Positions 1-14,383 of a stretch of DNA of 64,000 nucleotides are shown in pieces (positions within the stretch are counted from its first letter, which is position 1; each line of letters opens with the position of its first letter). The DNA is from Tetmemena sp. SeJ-2015 (lineage: Eukaryota; Ciliophora; Spirotrichea; Sporadotrichida; Oxytrichidae), in NCBI GenBank assembly GCA_027382625.1, contig JAJKFJ010022924.1, positions 62,001 through 126,000 on the forward strand. Reading direction: 5' to 3'. Both the position numbers and the translations under genes were made by a program. Under the pieces are notes generated by a model. It searched no databases. It was not told the origin of the DNA and saw only the letters and a list, made by a program, of their open reading frames with translations.

Positions 1-1031
1 AGGGCTATTAATCAATAACTCAAATTTAAATGCTAATGATTATTCTCGGTTATCTTGAAATTACCTAACTAGAATCATTGCTTGAAAGGAATTAAATGTC
101 TCTGCTTTAATTTACTAGCTGTTCAACTTGGCCAGATCCTTTGATAATAAGATTTTATAATGCCTTATTATCTGTGAAGTGTGATCCTACAGCATTAGCC
201 AAATCTGTACCTGAAACTTATTCAAATTAAAGATAGCTTTTATAAAGAGTATTTCTAATATTGTTGCTTGCTAGCTCCTGATATAAATTCCAAGTCATCA
301 CTTTCAAAACCACTGAGTGAGCCAGTATCAACCTCTTCAATTTTAAACCTCTATATCTATTCCTTCAATTCGAGTGGGAAATTTTCGAATTAGAATCGGA
401 TTTCACTCAAGTCAATCTTATTGAACAAGTCATTAAGAAAGGCGAGAGTAAAGCTTTCTAATATTTTCAAAATAGCAAAGCTGTGCTATTTTTGGTCTTC
501 ATTTGATTGATGCTTTTGATTTGCTTTTGGGTCTCTAGATTGCATAATTAGCTCTTTGTGGAACTTTAAGAACTCTTCATACAGCTTAGAATAAACTCTC
601 TAAAAGTTTGTATTAACATCATGTGGGAAATAATCGAACTCGAATTATTGCAAGGGTTTTGGTGGCTCGAGTATTTAATACATCCTCAGATTCAAGTTGT
701 TATTTGTAGAGCCGTTGTTTTAATGAGAAGGTAGGGAAGCAGGAAGTTACGAAGTTGACTTATGTTGTAGAAGCGGATGTTGGGTTGAGCAAAGCCGCTT
801 TATTTTTTGTCAGCTGTCTATTAAACTCAAAATGCTGTTTAAAGTTTGAGAAAGTAGTTTATGTTTATCCTCTTATTGCACTTCAGCTTAGTTCAGAATC
901 TTTATTCTAATTGGCTGCATTTGGCTAATTGAAATACTTTCGATCTTATTCTGAAAACTAGGAAGAGTCTGTTTTTCCTTTCATTTCTTATAATTTTTAA
1001 TAAATAATTGTAACATACATCACCTGAGTTT
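1..1031 (+). CDS. Unrecognised protein, C-terminal part (runs in from left edge)
   Basis: With UGA as the only stop, one frame is open from about 425 to TGA at 1029-1031, with glutamine TAG/TAA codons throughout. A second frame is open from about 178 to 507 and reads naturally into it if one base is gained or lost in the T-run near 489-493. The protein is leucine/serine rich, with no motif I recognise. The start lies outside the window. The single-base frame change is either an assembly indel or decay. Coding is inferred only from the length of the open frames. Confidence 0.45.
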
Positions 1032-1108
1032 TATAATTATATTAAAATTGAGATGATGAATTTAATTATTTCGAAGCTTCATTATAGTATACAACTAATT
1101 TTTAATCA

Positions 1109-2677
<1,569 letters not shown>

Positions 2678-3190
2678 GATTATTTTCTTATAATTTTAGC
2701 TGAAGAATGACTTTGACTGTGTTGATCAAGTATTTTAAAAGGAGTAGGTAATTTTTTTATAGGTATGCAGTGGGGTTGATCAAGTGTGGGAATACCCTTT
2801 TTGAAATTTTAATTAATTTATTATAAAATTATGTTTGCATTTTATTAACTCCCACTTTTGCTTTATCTCTCTTAGAAATAAATGCAAATGTGCTCAATTA
2901 CCAAGTTTTATAAGCCAAAATAATTAAAATGTTGCTAACTTTGAGAGGGTTCTTATAATAAAGGGAAATAAGGAGTGGTTTCTACTAAGTCAAATTATAA
3001 ATTAAGACGTCGCTTTAATGTCAGAAAGTGCTTAACCTTTAATATCTAATATATTATTATCAGTGGAGCAAGATCAAGATAAAATTAGATTCTAAGTTAT
3101 TGAAGACTCCCACTCCAATAGTAATGTGCACCTTCAAAGCTCTTCCGCTTGTGTTTATATCTCTATCTTTAATTTGCTAATGAATCAAAG
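2678..3190. other. Intergenic, divergent 5' regions
   Basis: About 510 bp between the divergent MYST gene and the next plus-strand gene. It is AT-rich, without a convincing open frame or RNA gene. It probably holds both promoters; I see no element I can name. Confidence 0.5.
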
Positions 3191-5676
3191 ATGATGCTCA
3201 GCCCAAGGAGTCCCAACGAACGCAGTTTCCTAAAAATTTCGCCGACTGATAAGAAATACAAGCAGGCTTCAAGGCGCTCTTCCTCCATGCTCACAAAGAA
3301 CCAGTAAAACCACATCCTTAACAGCTTCAAAGAAGGGGAGGGCAGTAACCCAATCAACAAAAATAGATCTCCTCGCAAACCTCTGCAGCCGCTAGATGAA
3401 GAAGGCATGTCATCAAGCTCATCTCCCAAGTATTCAAACAAAATGCACAATAATGTTCTCGAATAAGTCAAAAAGAAAATTTAAAGAGAGATCGCTAAAA
3501 ATAAAGAGATTGAAAAGGAGAAAGAAGAGGAAATTGATTAACTCAAAATATTCCAGTCCATGCATTCTTTAGGAGAACAGAAAAATATTTTCTAGAGCTT
3601 TCAGCAAAAATTATCGCTTTGATATGTTATTAGCTGTTTATTGAAGCAATCATTTTCTTCAAAGTAAAACTCTACTGCTGCAAAGTAAGTTGAAGTGGTA
3701 GAATAAAATTAATAATTCCAAGAAATAAAGGAAGCTGCGCCTGTGAATTTACATTAATTTAAGTTTTAATTCGTCTTTCCTTCCTCATTTAGTGAAACAG
3801 TAAACCATGGATATACACCATCAAGTACCTCACACCATTTTAAAGCATCCGAAGTAGCGATAGTCGATGAGGGATCCTCTTATTTTGTAAAGTAGTACTT
3901 TATACGGCAACAACTTGCGGAAGAGCTAATTCAGGCACTCACTAGCTTCCAGTTTTGCTGTAACTCCTTTGACCGTTGCACGATAGCAGGCTGATAGCAG
4001 TAATCAAATGAAGGACTCTAAGTTTAGCTTTTAAATTTAGGATCCCTCTTCGAATTTTGGGAAGTCCTCTCCTCAGTAAACTGGCTCTATGTTTTTTCCT
4101 GAAGATAGCCAACCTAAGTAGTAGAAGAGCTTTGAAGTGAGGATAGATTTGACCTTCAACCAATAAGAAGTTAGTTTCAGAGATGATACTGAAGGGGCCA
4201 GGACTAAGTCTGAGAATCGGAATAGTAATCCAAAAATTATAATCACGAATCAAGATTCGAAAACTCCTAAAGATTAAAATAGTGAAAAAAGGTTAATAAA
4301 TCAGGCTCTGACTGGTATTAGAAATAATCAAATTCATTAAGATAGTAGAATCCTTCCATCAGTATTTTAGAGAGGTGAGTAGACTTCCCCTAAAATCCTT
4401 TTGAATGACAAATCAATAGAGAAGATTCAAGTGGCGGAGCGCAAGAATTAAAGTCACACCACTAAATCTAGAAATGAATTAGACTCGGTTATCTTAATAA
4501 GAGGCGAGGATACAGTTACAAGTAAAAATTCCTAATCAAAATATTAGAAGCAAGACAGTGAAGTCACATTTTAAGTACTTCTACATAATTAAGGATAAAA
4601 TCTTGTTCTTGAATAGGGCTAGATAAAGCTCCCTTCACAAAGTAGCAGCAATCTATTTCATAAGAAGCACGCATCACTGCCTCCGCTCGAAAACTCTCAC
4701 CCCTCACCAAACTAAAATGCCATATAAGGATATATTTCAAACTTAAAAGCTTAAAATCACTTTAAAAGTACTTTTGAGGATTCAAGTAGTCTTTCATCTG
4801 GACTTTACTAAATTAATCCATTTATACAGAAAATGAATGGATATAACAATAGAATAGTTTCTCGCTCTACAAATAAACTAGTGAACAAGATCTTAGTTAT
4901 CCATTTATTGAATTTATATTAAAGAGTGTGATGGATTGCTACCGAGATGGGTAATTGCTTAACCAGGATTCTTTTGATCCTAGTCTCATGATTGAAAGCA
5001 CTGGCAGGCTTTTTGAAGTGAATCATATTAAGAAAAACAAGCAGAGGATAATTATCCCAATAATATTTTCTCATTTATTTGTATAATGATAATGCAAATG
5101 AGCACACAGCTCGCTTCATCCTAGGCATCGACAACTTTGGCTAGCAAGTAATCAAAGCTGATTAGTGATTATATGACTTCGAACTAAATTCGCGATGACT
5201 CTTAAAATGTTCTCTCATAAAATCTCATTCCTTTAAACCCCCTTTAATTAATGATCTCTCTTTTCAGGACTATATCCAGCCTTTAAAGCAGACTTATGTA
5301 TCTCCAAGTCACTCTCTCTCGAAATTTAAATAAACTTAGATTTGCATTTAAAATAGGTGGCTAAGTTGCAGTAACTGAGAAAGAATAAGAAGCTAAGTGA
5401 AGCTTAGAGTTACACCAATCTTAAACTTGGAATGGTTAGAGACAAGGACGCAATTGATTTAGAAGATCATTGGATCGAGGAGGATGAACTTTAAGCGGGA
5501 TTGAGGCCAAAGAATTTACTAAAGCCTGAAAGAAGTGAGGCAAGTTTAATGAGTGCGGCAAATGATGAACACAAGAGCATTAAAATTCTTAGATACAGAG
5601 AAATAGACTTAATTAATCGATCCAATCACAAACTCAACAAAATTTTAACCAATAATTTTTAATTTATTCAAAAGTG
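3191..5676 (+). CDS. Unrecognised disordered protein
   Basis: ATG at 3191 opens a Ser/Lys/Gln-rich protein with a short coiled coil (EKEKEEEIDQLKIFQSM). The open frame is interrupted by an in-frame TGA near 3619, changes frame near 3990 and 4850, and again before the last segment, which ends at TGA 5674-5676. Between these points the frames are long and free of TGA, and the composition (N, Q, S, K) is constant, so I treat this as one gene. No domain was recognised; low complexity makes homology by eye impossible. The frame changes could be indels, undetected IESs or pseudogene decay. Confidence 0.5.
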
Positions 5677-5920
5677 AAATCATTAGATTTGAAAGAGTTG
5701 ATACTCAATCTCCTCGTACATTTTATTAAAAAAATTATATCAAAGTATAGATATCATAAAGTGTAGAAATGGAAAATAAAACTGATATGTATTTAACAGC
5801 AATATTAAATTGATGTATCATTTAATGAGACTCAGATAGATTTCTTTTCTTATTTATACAATATTTTGCATATCTTAAATTTAAATCTGGATCACCTAAT
5901 AGTTTTATAGTTAATTTTAG

Positions 5921-7626
5921 AATGGTATAGAGCCTCATATTGCAATAACTCCCTCTGTCAAATCAAGCTTTTAGGATAAAATTTGTATGAATATTTCATA
6001 ATAATCTTTTAACTTATTAATGATAAAGAGTTATCCCCTTAGAAGTCAACAAAACTTTTGAACAAGAAAATCCTATCCCATTAAATCTAAAGCCTGAATA
6101 AGCTTACAGTGCCAGAAGAAGTGAAGACCCAAATCTAAAAATAAGCTCTTCAGAGGGTTGATGAATTACTACTGTAGATGGAGCAGCTTCACCCCTACCA
6201 GCCTACTCCTAATCGCAAAAAGCCCTCAAATTAGAATTTAAGGAAAAGCTTCCTCTCAACTCACAATCTCCTGCCCAGGAATTTCGGAGCTAAAAACGAC
6301 CACTCCAAAAATAATTCCAGAAGATAGAGCAGAGCTGACTCTGAACGCTCTCATAATCCAATTATAGATCCATAGAAAGAGAAAGATGATAAGTTTGAGT
6401 ACTTGAAAAAGCATAACGTGTAGTCTAACATTAAGTTTGCATCAGGAGAAGAATTGAAGGACATGAACACTAAATTTGACTACAGAGTGGTTAAAGAGTC
6501 TACGATTTCTTTGGCTGTGCTTTATAACGACAGCATCAATAATATCATTTGTTTGAATTCCTTATAATAAGTTAAAACAAGAGGAGAAGGAGTCTTGTAA
6601 GGAACCTAAGCCTCTAACATTTTCAATAAAAAGTGGAGAGAACGGAAAAGGCAAGACTATTCGTTTTGAAATTCTCGGCTAAAATGCTTAGATAGAAGCT
6701 TTATTAGAACATGAAGAAGAGCAAGAGAGCCCTGAGAAAGAATAGGATGATTAAATTTGCATTTTAAACTAGGGAATTACTATAATTTATAATGACCTTG
6801 CCTCTTTGAATTTAAAAATGCTTAGTAATTCTGCTAAGATAAGCTAGTAAGGAGGAGCTTAAAACTAGGGCTCTAGAAAAGAAACTAGAAATTAGCAATT
6901 CAGAGTTAAATTAAAGGATGAGTCTGGATCTCAAGTAGAATTTAGACAGAATAGTTTCCTCAGTAGAAAGGAAAGCTAAGTATCAGCGCTGTAAACTCCC
7001 AGGATTAAAAGTTAGAGAGCGTAAAGCAGACAGCAATACAGGGCAAGTGAGATTCCAAGATAAGAATCAGAATTACTCACAAAGACTCCCAAAGCTCATA
7101 AAGGAAATACTTTACTAGTAGGGCCAGAGACAAATTAGTAAGCATTAGGATAATTTTTTTAATTTTATTAGAGAAGCCGGAGCAAATCAACTGTCACCCA
7201 TTCATGTAAAAATTATTTTTTAAGAGGGAAAGATTATAATCACCTTTTTGGAGCAAAGCACCGAGGCTGATTAAGGTGATGTCTAGCTTTAAAATAAAAG
7301 ACAAAGTAGTCAGCAGCTAAAATCAAGATCTGGAAAATATCTCTGTGATTAATGGCTCAAGAGAGGAGCCACGACTTGAAATTCCCTCTCCAAAACTCAA
7401 AATCTAGGAGCTTAATATTGATTAAATGAGGAAAAGTGGTTTTTTCTAGTCTTCATCTCCAGCAGCTGTCACTTAAAAGAGAAGCCCTGTTTCTAATAGG
7501 CCTTCAAATGCAGCATCAATTGGACAAAAAGAACTTAAGCTTGAAAGAATTTTAGAGTAGAATGCAAAAGATAACATATATGGTAATCAAGTCATTAACT
7601 AATTCTATAAATATTTTTTTATGTGA
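5921..7626 (+). CDS. Unrecognised disordered protein
   Basis: Coding appears from about 5921, just after a possible splice acceptor (TTAATTTTAG), and runs to TGA 7624-7626. Segments such as NPIPLNLKPEQAYSARRSED, MEQLHPYQPTPNRKKPSNQN and EPKPLTFSIKSGENGKGK are clearly protein-like but lie in different frames, with changes near 6150, 6600 and 7270. The 5' end is uncertain. Rich in S, Q, K and N. No known domain seen. It lies between two similar unrecognised genes on the same strand. Confidence 0.45.
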
Positions 7627-7939
7627 TAAAAGGAGTTTAAATTTTTAATGAATATAATTAAAATAAATTCAAATTGAGGTAGTTATATCATTTATATTCA
7701 ATGAAAAAGGATATAGCTTTAAAAATAATAATTCTAAAATTAAAATTAGGAATGAAGTTTAAGATACTGTACACTCAAGATTTATTGCCTAAATTATATG
7801 ATGAATAGGTTTTGCAAAATTTAATTTCTATTCCAAAATACCTAAGATATTATTTACTTCTGTTTTAAAAATTGAATCTTTTATTTAAATTAGTCATATA
7901 TTTATTTGAATTAAACTTTTTTCAATATAAATTAACGTA
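7627..7939. other. Very AT-rich spacer
   Basis: About 310 bp of strongly AT-rich DNA. A TGA-free frame crosses it by composition, encoding mostly L/I/K, which I do not trust as a gene. It could be intergenic or contain an IES belonging to the next gene. Confidence 0.4.
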
Positions 7940-9193
7940 GATCTTAAATAAAATAGGCTTTAAAAGTTGTCAAAGATATCAAAGCTTGCATAAGCAAGTA
8001 ACTTTGATCATAAAAATGACTTCTCAAATGAGGAAGAAAACCATAACCCTCACTAAAAGGTTATAAAAATTGAGGGCATGGATGAAGGTTCTCAAAGCAA
8101 AAGGGGGAAGATGTAGAAAAGTTAGCACAAGTATCTGAATTAAAAAACCTTTTAAGCAATATCCAATCAATAGTCAGCTTAAAAATCCTCTAAGTCTGTT
8201 TTCCCTACTTTATCTTCTCTAGATTTGTCAAACCTGCCTCCAGAGGCAGCTCATTTAATTTCTTAAGCTAGTGCTCATAACTCACCGAGACTTACAATAG
8301 CTCAAGTCCAAAACTTTTAAAAGTTAAAGCTCTATGGAAAGTGGTTTCTCACTCCTAAGCAAATGAGTGATCGATGCACAAATTTTACTATTAATTTTTA
8401 AATCATTTTTAATAATGCAAGCTTATAGAGTAGATATCAAAGCCAAGTTAGCAAAGAGATGCAAGTTTCCAAGACAGGAAAACTCATTTTTAATTAATTA
8501 TATATAATTCTGTTAACTGTAAAAGACCTCATAGGTGAAATAAAGTAGAGATATGAGATCCCAGAAGAACCTGAGGTTTCGAGTGATGACTCTGAAGGCG
8601 ATGAAAATGAAAGTGATGGCGATGATAACTAAGCTCGAAGAAATTACCTGATGGTATCTTAGAACAGTTACCTTAGTGGCAGAGGTTCGAGTAGATTCTA
8701 AAGCCTCCCTAAGTACAGCTTTGGAAACGCCAGCGGCCGGAGTAGTAAAGCTCTCCATATGAATACTAGCGATTTTGTGGGTAACTATCGATCCAGCTTG
8801 ACCAAAAATGTGATTAAGATAAATTTATTAGAAATATTTAAATCTCAAAGTTCATACTTCTTAAAGGCAGGCTAAACTAAGTTAGTTTGAGCCAACAAGT
8901 GCGAAACTAAGATAACTGAAGCTGGCAGATCGAGATGGAGGAGCTAAACATCAAAAAAAGAAGCTGAAGCATCTAAAAAGCCAAATTGGAGGACTCTTAA
9001 GTGGAGAAGGGGTTATTCAAATTTTCGATAGTTAACTGACGTTAAGCAAGCAATCAAATAACTAATGATAGCAAGATGTATTATGCAACTTATTTCATTT
9101 TAAAATTCTAATTTCATAATCTCTGGATCACACAATGTCATTTAAATTCGAATTAGTAATTTGTAATTAAGTCTCCATTTTAAAATAAAATGA
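7940..9193 (+). CDS. Unrecognised protein with acidic patch
   Basis: A single frame is open from about 7940 to 8893, then continues one frame over to TGA 9191-9193. The protein has a basic N-terminal part, an acidic run (PEEPEVSSDDSEGDENESDG), then a Ser/Gly/Arg-rich stretch (SYLSGRGSSRFQSLPKYSFG). No domain recognised. Its TGA overlaps the ATG of the next gene by two bases. The start is not determined because the upstream spacer is open by composition. The one frame change near 8890 resembles those in neighbouring genes. Confidence 0.5.
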
Positions 9194-12100
9194 AAAAATA
9201 CTCAAATCCTGAGCACGGAGATGAACTAGAAAATGAATTAGTAGAAACCTAGTAGTAATTTTAAAATCGCCTCCAATCTAGACTCTCTGAAGTTAAGGCT
9301 GACTCCAGACTATTAAAGAGTAATTTATATTTGACCATTTACAGTATATATCTCTAGATTACTATTCTCCTGTTGGCTAGAATGGAATTTTTAGCGCCAA
9401 TCCTGCAGAAGTTTACTTCAAGGGCTTTGAAATTTTAAAGACACACACTTAGCGCTTAAGACTCATCAACAAATCGAATGCTCCTCAGAGACTTACGATT
9501 CTGCCACCTGCAACTCCAAATTTTAAAATCAAATACTCAAAGAAAGGAATTGTGCCAGCTGGAGTTGCTGAGGAGATTTACGTTCAATTCACCCCAAGTG
9601 ATGAGTATAAGATGTACTATGACTTCATTCGAATTCACTGTGAGAGTGATAAAATCGTGATCCCTCTCTTCGCCTACCCAGTTATAAACTCTCGAGTTGA
9701 AGAGATCTTTCCTCAACTAATAGATATGGGATCGTATCTGAAGGTTGACAGTACTTATAAAAAGGTAAGTACTCATTTTTAGCATGATTGGTTGTTTAAT
9801 GAACTAAAAGACTATAGCCATTGAGAGCAACTGCCCCATCAGCTTCAACTATGAAATTGAGATACTGCAAGATCACCCTGATATTTACATACGTAAGATT
9901 TTAAGCGTTTTAAAGCAATTAAAATAGGACCTCTACAAGGGTCTTTTCCTGGGATGGATACAACTTTCATAGACTTTGTTTATACCCCAACTACCTTCAC
10001 AAGAGCAGAGGCAATAGTAAAGTTCACCACTAATGAATTTAAAAACGAGCCAGTATTATGCAAGATAAAGGGTGATGCTCTGCCCTCATAATTTGATGTC
10101 AGAGCAGCACTTGCAAAAATAGAGAACGGATAACAAAGGGAAGGTACAGACAGCATTCTTACTTAGACAGTTTCTAAAATAAAAGACCCTAAATTACTCA
10201 CTCCACAGAAAAGGAAAGAGCAGAGGATAGAGGAAAAGTAGCTAAATTAAGATATTCCACCAGATAAGTAAGTAGAACAGCCAGCTGAGAGCAAGGACTC
10301 TCCTTCAAAGAAGAAAGGAGGGAAGAGTACGGCTAAAAAAGGAGACAAAAGTGGGAAACTTATTACTGATGGTATCGCTAGGATTCAGTTCCAAAATAAT
10401 GGCTTAAGAGAAGAAGAGGAAGAAGAAATAGGGGATGACGTGAATGCATTGATGCTTAAGAATTTTTCTCTTCCTCCAAAAGTTCTAGGATTCTTGAAGG
10501 AATTTAAGAGAGTCGAAGACTTAGAGAGAGATAAGTATTCTAAGTTTTTCTAATGCATAGGAGATCCTCCTGTTTCTACCCTTGATAGAATCAATTTACT
10601 TGGAGAAAGACAAAATATATAAGAGGAAAAACTCACAAAGATGCTGAATAAGGATGTTTCCAGATTTGCTCCTGCAGTAGATGAAGACAGAGTAGTAATA
10701 GATAAAGACTTAGAACTTGCAGACAGGCCTAGATGGGAAGCTTTGGAAACTAACTTCTTCCATATGAGAAGGCGTCTGCTTGCCCTCTTTTTAAAAACTT
10801 GCAATATGCTGATTACAAGGATGAGAGCTGGTAAAAGACTCAATAAGATTAAGGGCAGGTTCTAAAGTGAAAACATTAAGACTAAAGAAGACGTGAAAAG
10901 AATGGTTGCTGAAGATTGGAAAACCGCTTAAAATCTACAAAAGAGTTTTGAATTCTTTCTCTCTTTATTTAAATGTGCGATTGAAGGAATAAGAAAATGA
11001 GGATGATATAATGAACATCAAGTTCAGCTTCTATTTTTAAGAGAACAATATCGCGCTTGCCTCTCAGAAATTACCTATTGAGTACGAGTTCTGTATCGAA
11101 ACGCTTAAGGAATACTTGGACAGCACTCCTCCGATAAACTTCGACGATTTTCTTCCGTATGAAAGTGTCGATGTGCTTGACTATGAATTGCATAGGTATC
11201 AGAAATTTAAAATGAAGATTTATATAAATAAAATTTGGACTCTATGTGACAAATTAATATGAGGAAGTTTGCAATGACATGACTTACAGGCCAGGATGTG
11301 AGCATGAAAGTATTCTAAGATAAAAGTTTGGAGATCCCATGCTTGAAATAATTCTCTTTGAGTAGAGACTGTAGCTCATATAAGCTTAAGAATTGAGGAA
11401 GCAAGCAAGGAACCAGCTGCATAGTTATATTTTAATTTTATCTGCGATCTCCTAAGGCTATTGATGATGGCTCTCAATATGCGAAAGATAGGCTTTAAAA
11501 CAAGTTACAATAGGAGTTGGATGAAGCTGAGTTGCTTGTTCAATAGATTGAATAACAAAACCAAAGCTTGATATCAGGAGCAATTGTTTTCATGCCCAGG
11601 TCATTCAACAGACCATTTATGTATAATGTTGATTTGCTGATTCGCTTTCATCCCATTCTACGAGATTTCAATTATAATTGAAAATAATTTCCTGAGGCTT
11701 GTGAGGAGTGCCGAATCAGATCCAGATTACTTTTTGGCTTCTTTACCTTTGCCTCGCTTAGAGACAAGAGACGAGTTATTCATGTTTGTCAATAAGCGTA
11801 AATTCAACTTTGATTCCTCAAATGCATCGGATTACCCAGGATTCAAGGTGGTGAATATGAACAGATCAGTAGGTGGCTCCTACCTAAATACTTTGGATGT
11901 TGAATACAGTCAACTGCTTATTTAATAATTAATTTGCCTGGAAATTATGGAGTGAGATTAATCGAACAGCTTCCAAATATGCTAGCAAACGAGTATAGAC
12001 ATAGAAAGAGCGTGGCCAAAGGACAGAAGTGCTTAGAGGACATCTTTAAGGTGCCAGACTTCCTCTTTAGTCCTGCTAAAACTGATATACCACCAGAAGA

Positions 12101-12461
12101 AGATAAATATAATTATCTGCTTACTATTATAGAGGACTCTGAGGAAGAAGTAGATCCAAATCGCATGCCCTTCACTATCAAAATTCCTGATTTGAAAGAC
12201 TTAGTAAATGAGTTCGAGAGAGATGACGATTTTCTTTATAATAAGCGAGAAGATGATAAACACGAATTAAGTGAACTCTTTTCTTAAGGCTTCGAACCTC
12301 CAGTTAGATATAACATTATTGACTTCTACGGAGATGCATATAAAGCTTTTGATGCTATTCTAAACATCATAATTAGTCTAATATTATAGACTATTTATTT
12401 AGCAATAAGATTACAATCATTTTAAACAAAAAATTTCTTTAATTTAAAGTAATTATGGTGA
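9190..12461 (+). CDS. CFAP221: CFAP221 / PCDP1-like central-pair protein
   Basis: CFAP221 (PCDP1; FAP221 in Chlamydomonas) is part of the C1d projection of the ciliary central apparatus and helps control beating. ATG at 9190. The N-terminal ASH/MSP-like domain is diagnostic: ANPAEVYFKGFEILKTHTQR, LRLINKSNAPQRLTILPP, then DEYKMYYDFIRIHCESDK and PLFAYPVINSR. GT-AG introns lie at 9765-9810 (46 nt) and 9893-9927 (35 nt). The middle is basic and disordered, followed by DRPRWEALETNFFHMRRR and EDWKTAQNLQKSFEFF, then PIEYEFCIETLKEYLDSTPP and NDMTYRPGCEHESILRQKFG. An IES (11224-11260) must be removed inside this last part. Frame changes without an obvious insert occur near 10992, 11440, 11680 and 11930. 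The last TGA in frame is 12459-12461, but the final ~100 bp are AT-rich and the true end may be earlier. Confidence 0.85.
11224..11260. other. IES (TAT pointer), 37 nt, in CFAP221
   Basis: TAT occurs at 11221-11223 and 11258-11260. Deleting one copy and the DNA between (37 nt, not a multiple of three) joins AAG-ATT-TAT-GAG-GAA-GTT-TGC, giving KIYEEVCNDMTYRPGCEHE. Read through, the frame meets TGA at the insert's end. The insert does not begin GT or end AG. Confidence 0.75.
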
Positions 12462-12689
12462 AAGTACAGGGAAATCCTTAGTATGAGGCTGCCAAGCTCC
12501 ATTCAAGATATCAATTCATACTTTATAGACCCTAGCAATAAATTATTTCTTCTATGAAACTATCTCATATATTTTTTCTCTCAGAATGAATTATGTAAAG
12601 AGATTTCTAATCCACAATTATTCATTCAAAATCTAGTTTCTTATATCTTCTGGTAATTCACTATTTTTATGCCTTCAACATGAACTCAA

Positions 12690-14313
12690 TCATAAATAAT
12701 TCAAAGTTTAATAAAAGATTTTAAAAACCTCATGAATATTCTTCATGACTTCTTGCTATTCCTTTAAAAGTTGCTGATGCTTAAAATCCATTTCCTATTG
12801 GCGTGAGGTTTTTCTCTGCTCGAACTCAACAATCTTTTCGATAGCATAAATCTCCTACTTAAACATCTTCTCCTCTCTAAGTCTTTCTATAAAATCTTCA
12901 TGCCTTGCTCTTCTTTCATCTCCATTTTAAATCATTAAAATGTGAGAAATATTTGGAAAACCATCTTTTGACTTTGTCTATTAGGTCCATTCCAAATGAT
13001 CAAGAGTTGCTTTGAACTCGTCAATCAGTTCCAGTCTGTAGAGAGCATTAGTCTTCATCTTCTAAAGCCTGGCCTCTAAGATTTTCTCTTTACTGTGAAC
13101 TGATTTTTCCTTCTTTTCTAATAGAGTCTTTTCTCTGACAAACTCCAAGAATTGTTATCTGAGGTGCTGCTGATATTAAGCGTACTCCTACTCTTGCTGC
13201 TTCTTGGCTGCAAGCTTTTACTATTTATCATTTCTGTGAATGGTCCACTTAAGTTGCGACTGCTTGGCTTTTAATTGACGCACCATGTTCTCAGTCCCCT
13301 TTATTTATTGTTGCTTGCTGTTAACTTGCTGGTCTAACTCTACATTTTGGGAGAATAGGGTTGAATTAATCTAATGCTTGAACTCGTCGTATAAAGGGGC
13401 CACTTCCATGGGTGGCTTGTTATCCACTCTCATTTCACCAGGTTTATGAGCCAATTTCTTAAGTTTTAAAAGATAATAAGCCAATTGTGGAGTGAATAAA
13501 GGAGCAGAAGGTATTTCTACTTGCTTTGTAGTGACTATGCTCTTTGATTAACTGTGATTAATTAGTCTGGGCTATATTCTGTCTTTTTTAGGAGGTTGCT
13601 CACCCATCAGTTCCTTAGTTTACTTATTGAGGAGAATTCTTTCAATTACCGAGTTCATAAAGTCTCTTAGCTCTCTGCTTGCATCTATGTTAAGCTCATG
13701 ATACAGAATTCCCTAATCCCATAAAAGCTGCAACTCCCTCAGTATCGAACTGCTTATTCTGTCTGAGTCAACCACTTGATTCAGCTTTCTCAAGTTTTAG
13801 ATAACTTTGCCGCTGTTTTGGAAGTATTTTTGAATCGAGCTGTTCCATGATTTGTCATGAAGCATAAATTTTAATGGAGATATTAAAATGAAAGACACTT
13901 AATTTAAAGAAGGGAAGATTTATCATTGGTGAGTCTTATAGAACTATCGAGAGATTAGAAAAGGAGCAATACATCTATCCCAAGTTAATTTCTGTCTGTG
14001 ATGGCTACTTTATAGACTTAAACATTGCTATTTTCTTGATATTAAGGGCTGAAAGAGTCCTCTGATAATTTGAATTGTGCTCTGTGTATATTCTTTGCAC
14101 GTTCAAATCATTCTTCAAATCAGACCTAGCAATGAACTCTGGAAAAATTGAGCAGTCAAAGGCCGGCTAATAAGAAACTTGTTGATTCAGTAAGTTTCCA
14201 AGAATCTGCGGATTTTAATCGTCGCAACTACGCTCTAAGCTCAAGTTTCTCAAGCCTTAGGTTCCCCCGAAAGCTACTGAGCTTTCAAAGCCACCGTGCA
14301 TGCTACTAGTCAT
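12690..14313 (-). CDS. Unrecognised coiled-coil protein
   Basis: ATG at 14313 (MTSSMHGGFESSVAFGG) to TGA at 12690-12692. From about 13865 to the stop the frame is continuous for ~390 codons with Gln from TAA/TAG. The last ~250 residues form a long charged coiled coil (LEARLQKMKTNALYRLELID; FIERLREEKMFKQEIYAIEK). The N-terminal third contains two frame changes (near 14000 and 13880), one of them around a possible short insert. No family was recognised; a cytoskeletal or ciliary role is a guess from the coiled coil and from CFAP221 next door, with which it is convergent. Confidence 0.65.
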
Positions 14314-14383
14314 AGTTTAATGTTAAAATAATCTTAATTTTTCATAGTGCTGTTCGCTCCTTAATATGCAGAGCAAATATCAA

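Noticed and set aside
7704..8138. Long AT-rich open frame before the 7.9-kb gene
   Set aside because: Mostly I/L/K/F codons from AT composition; the protein-like frame begins later in another phase.
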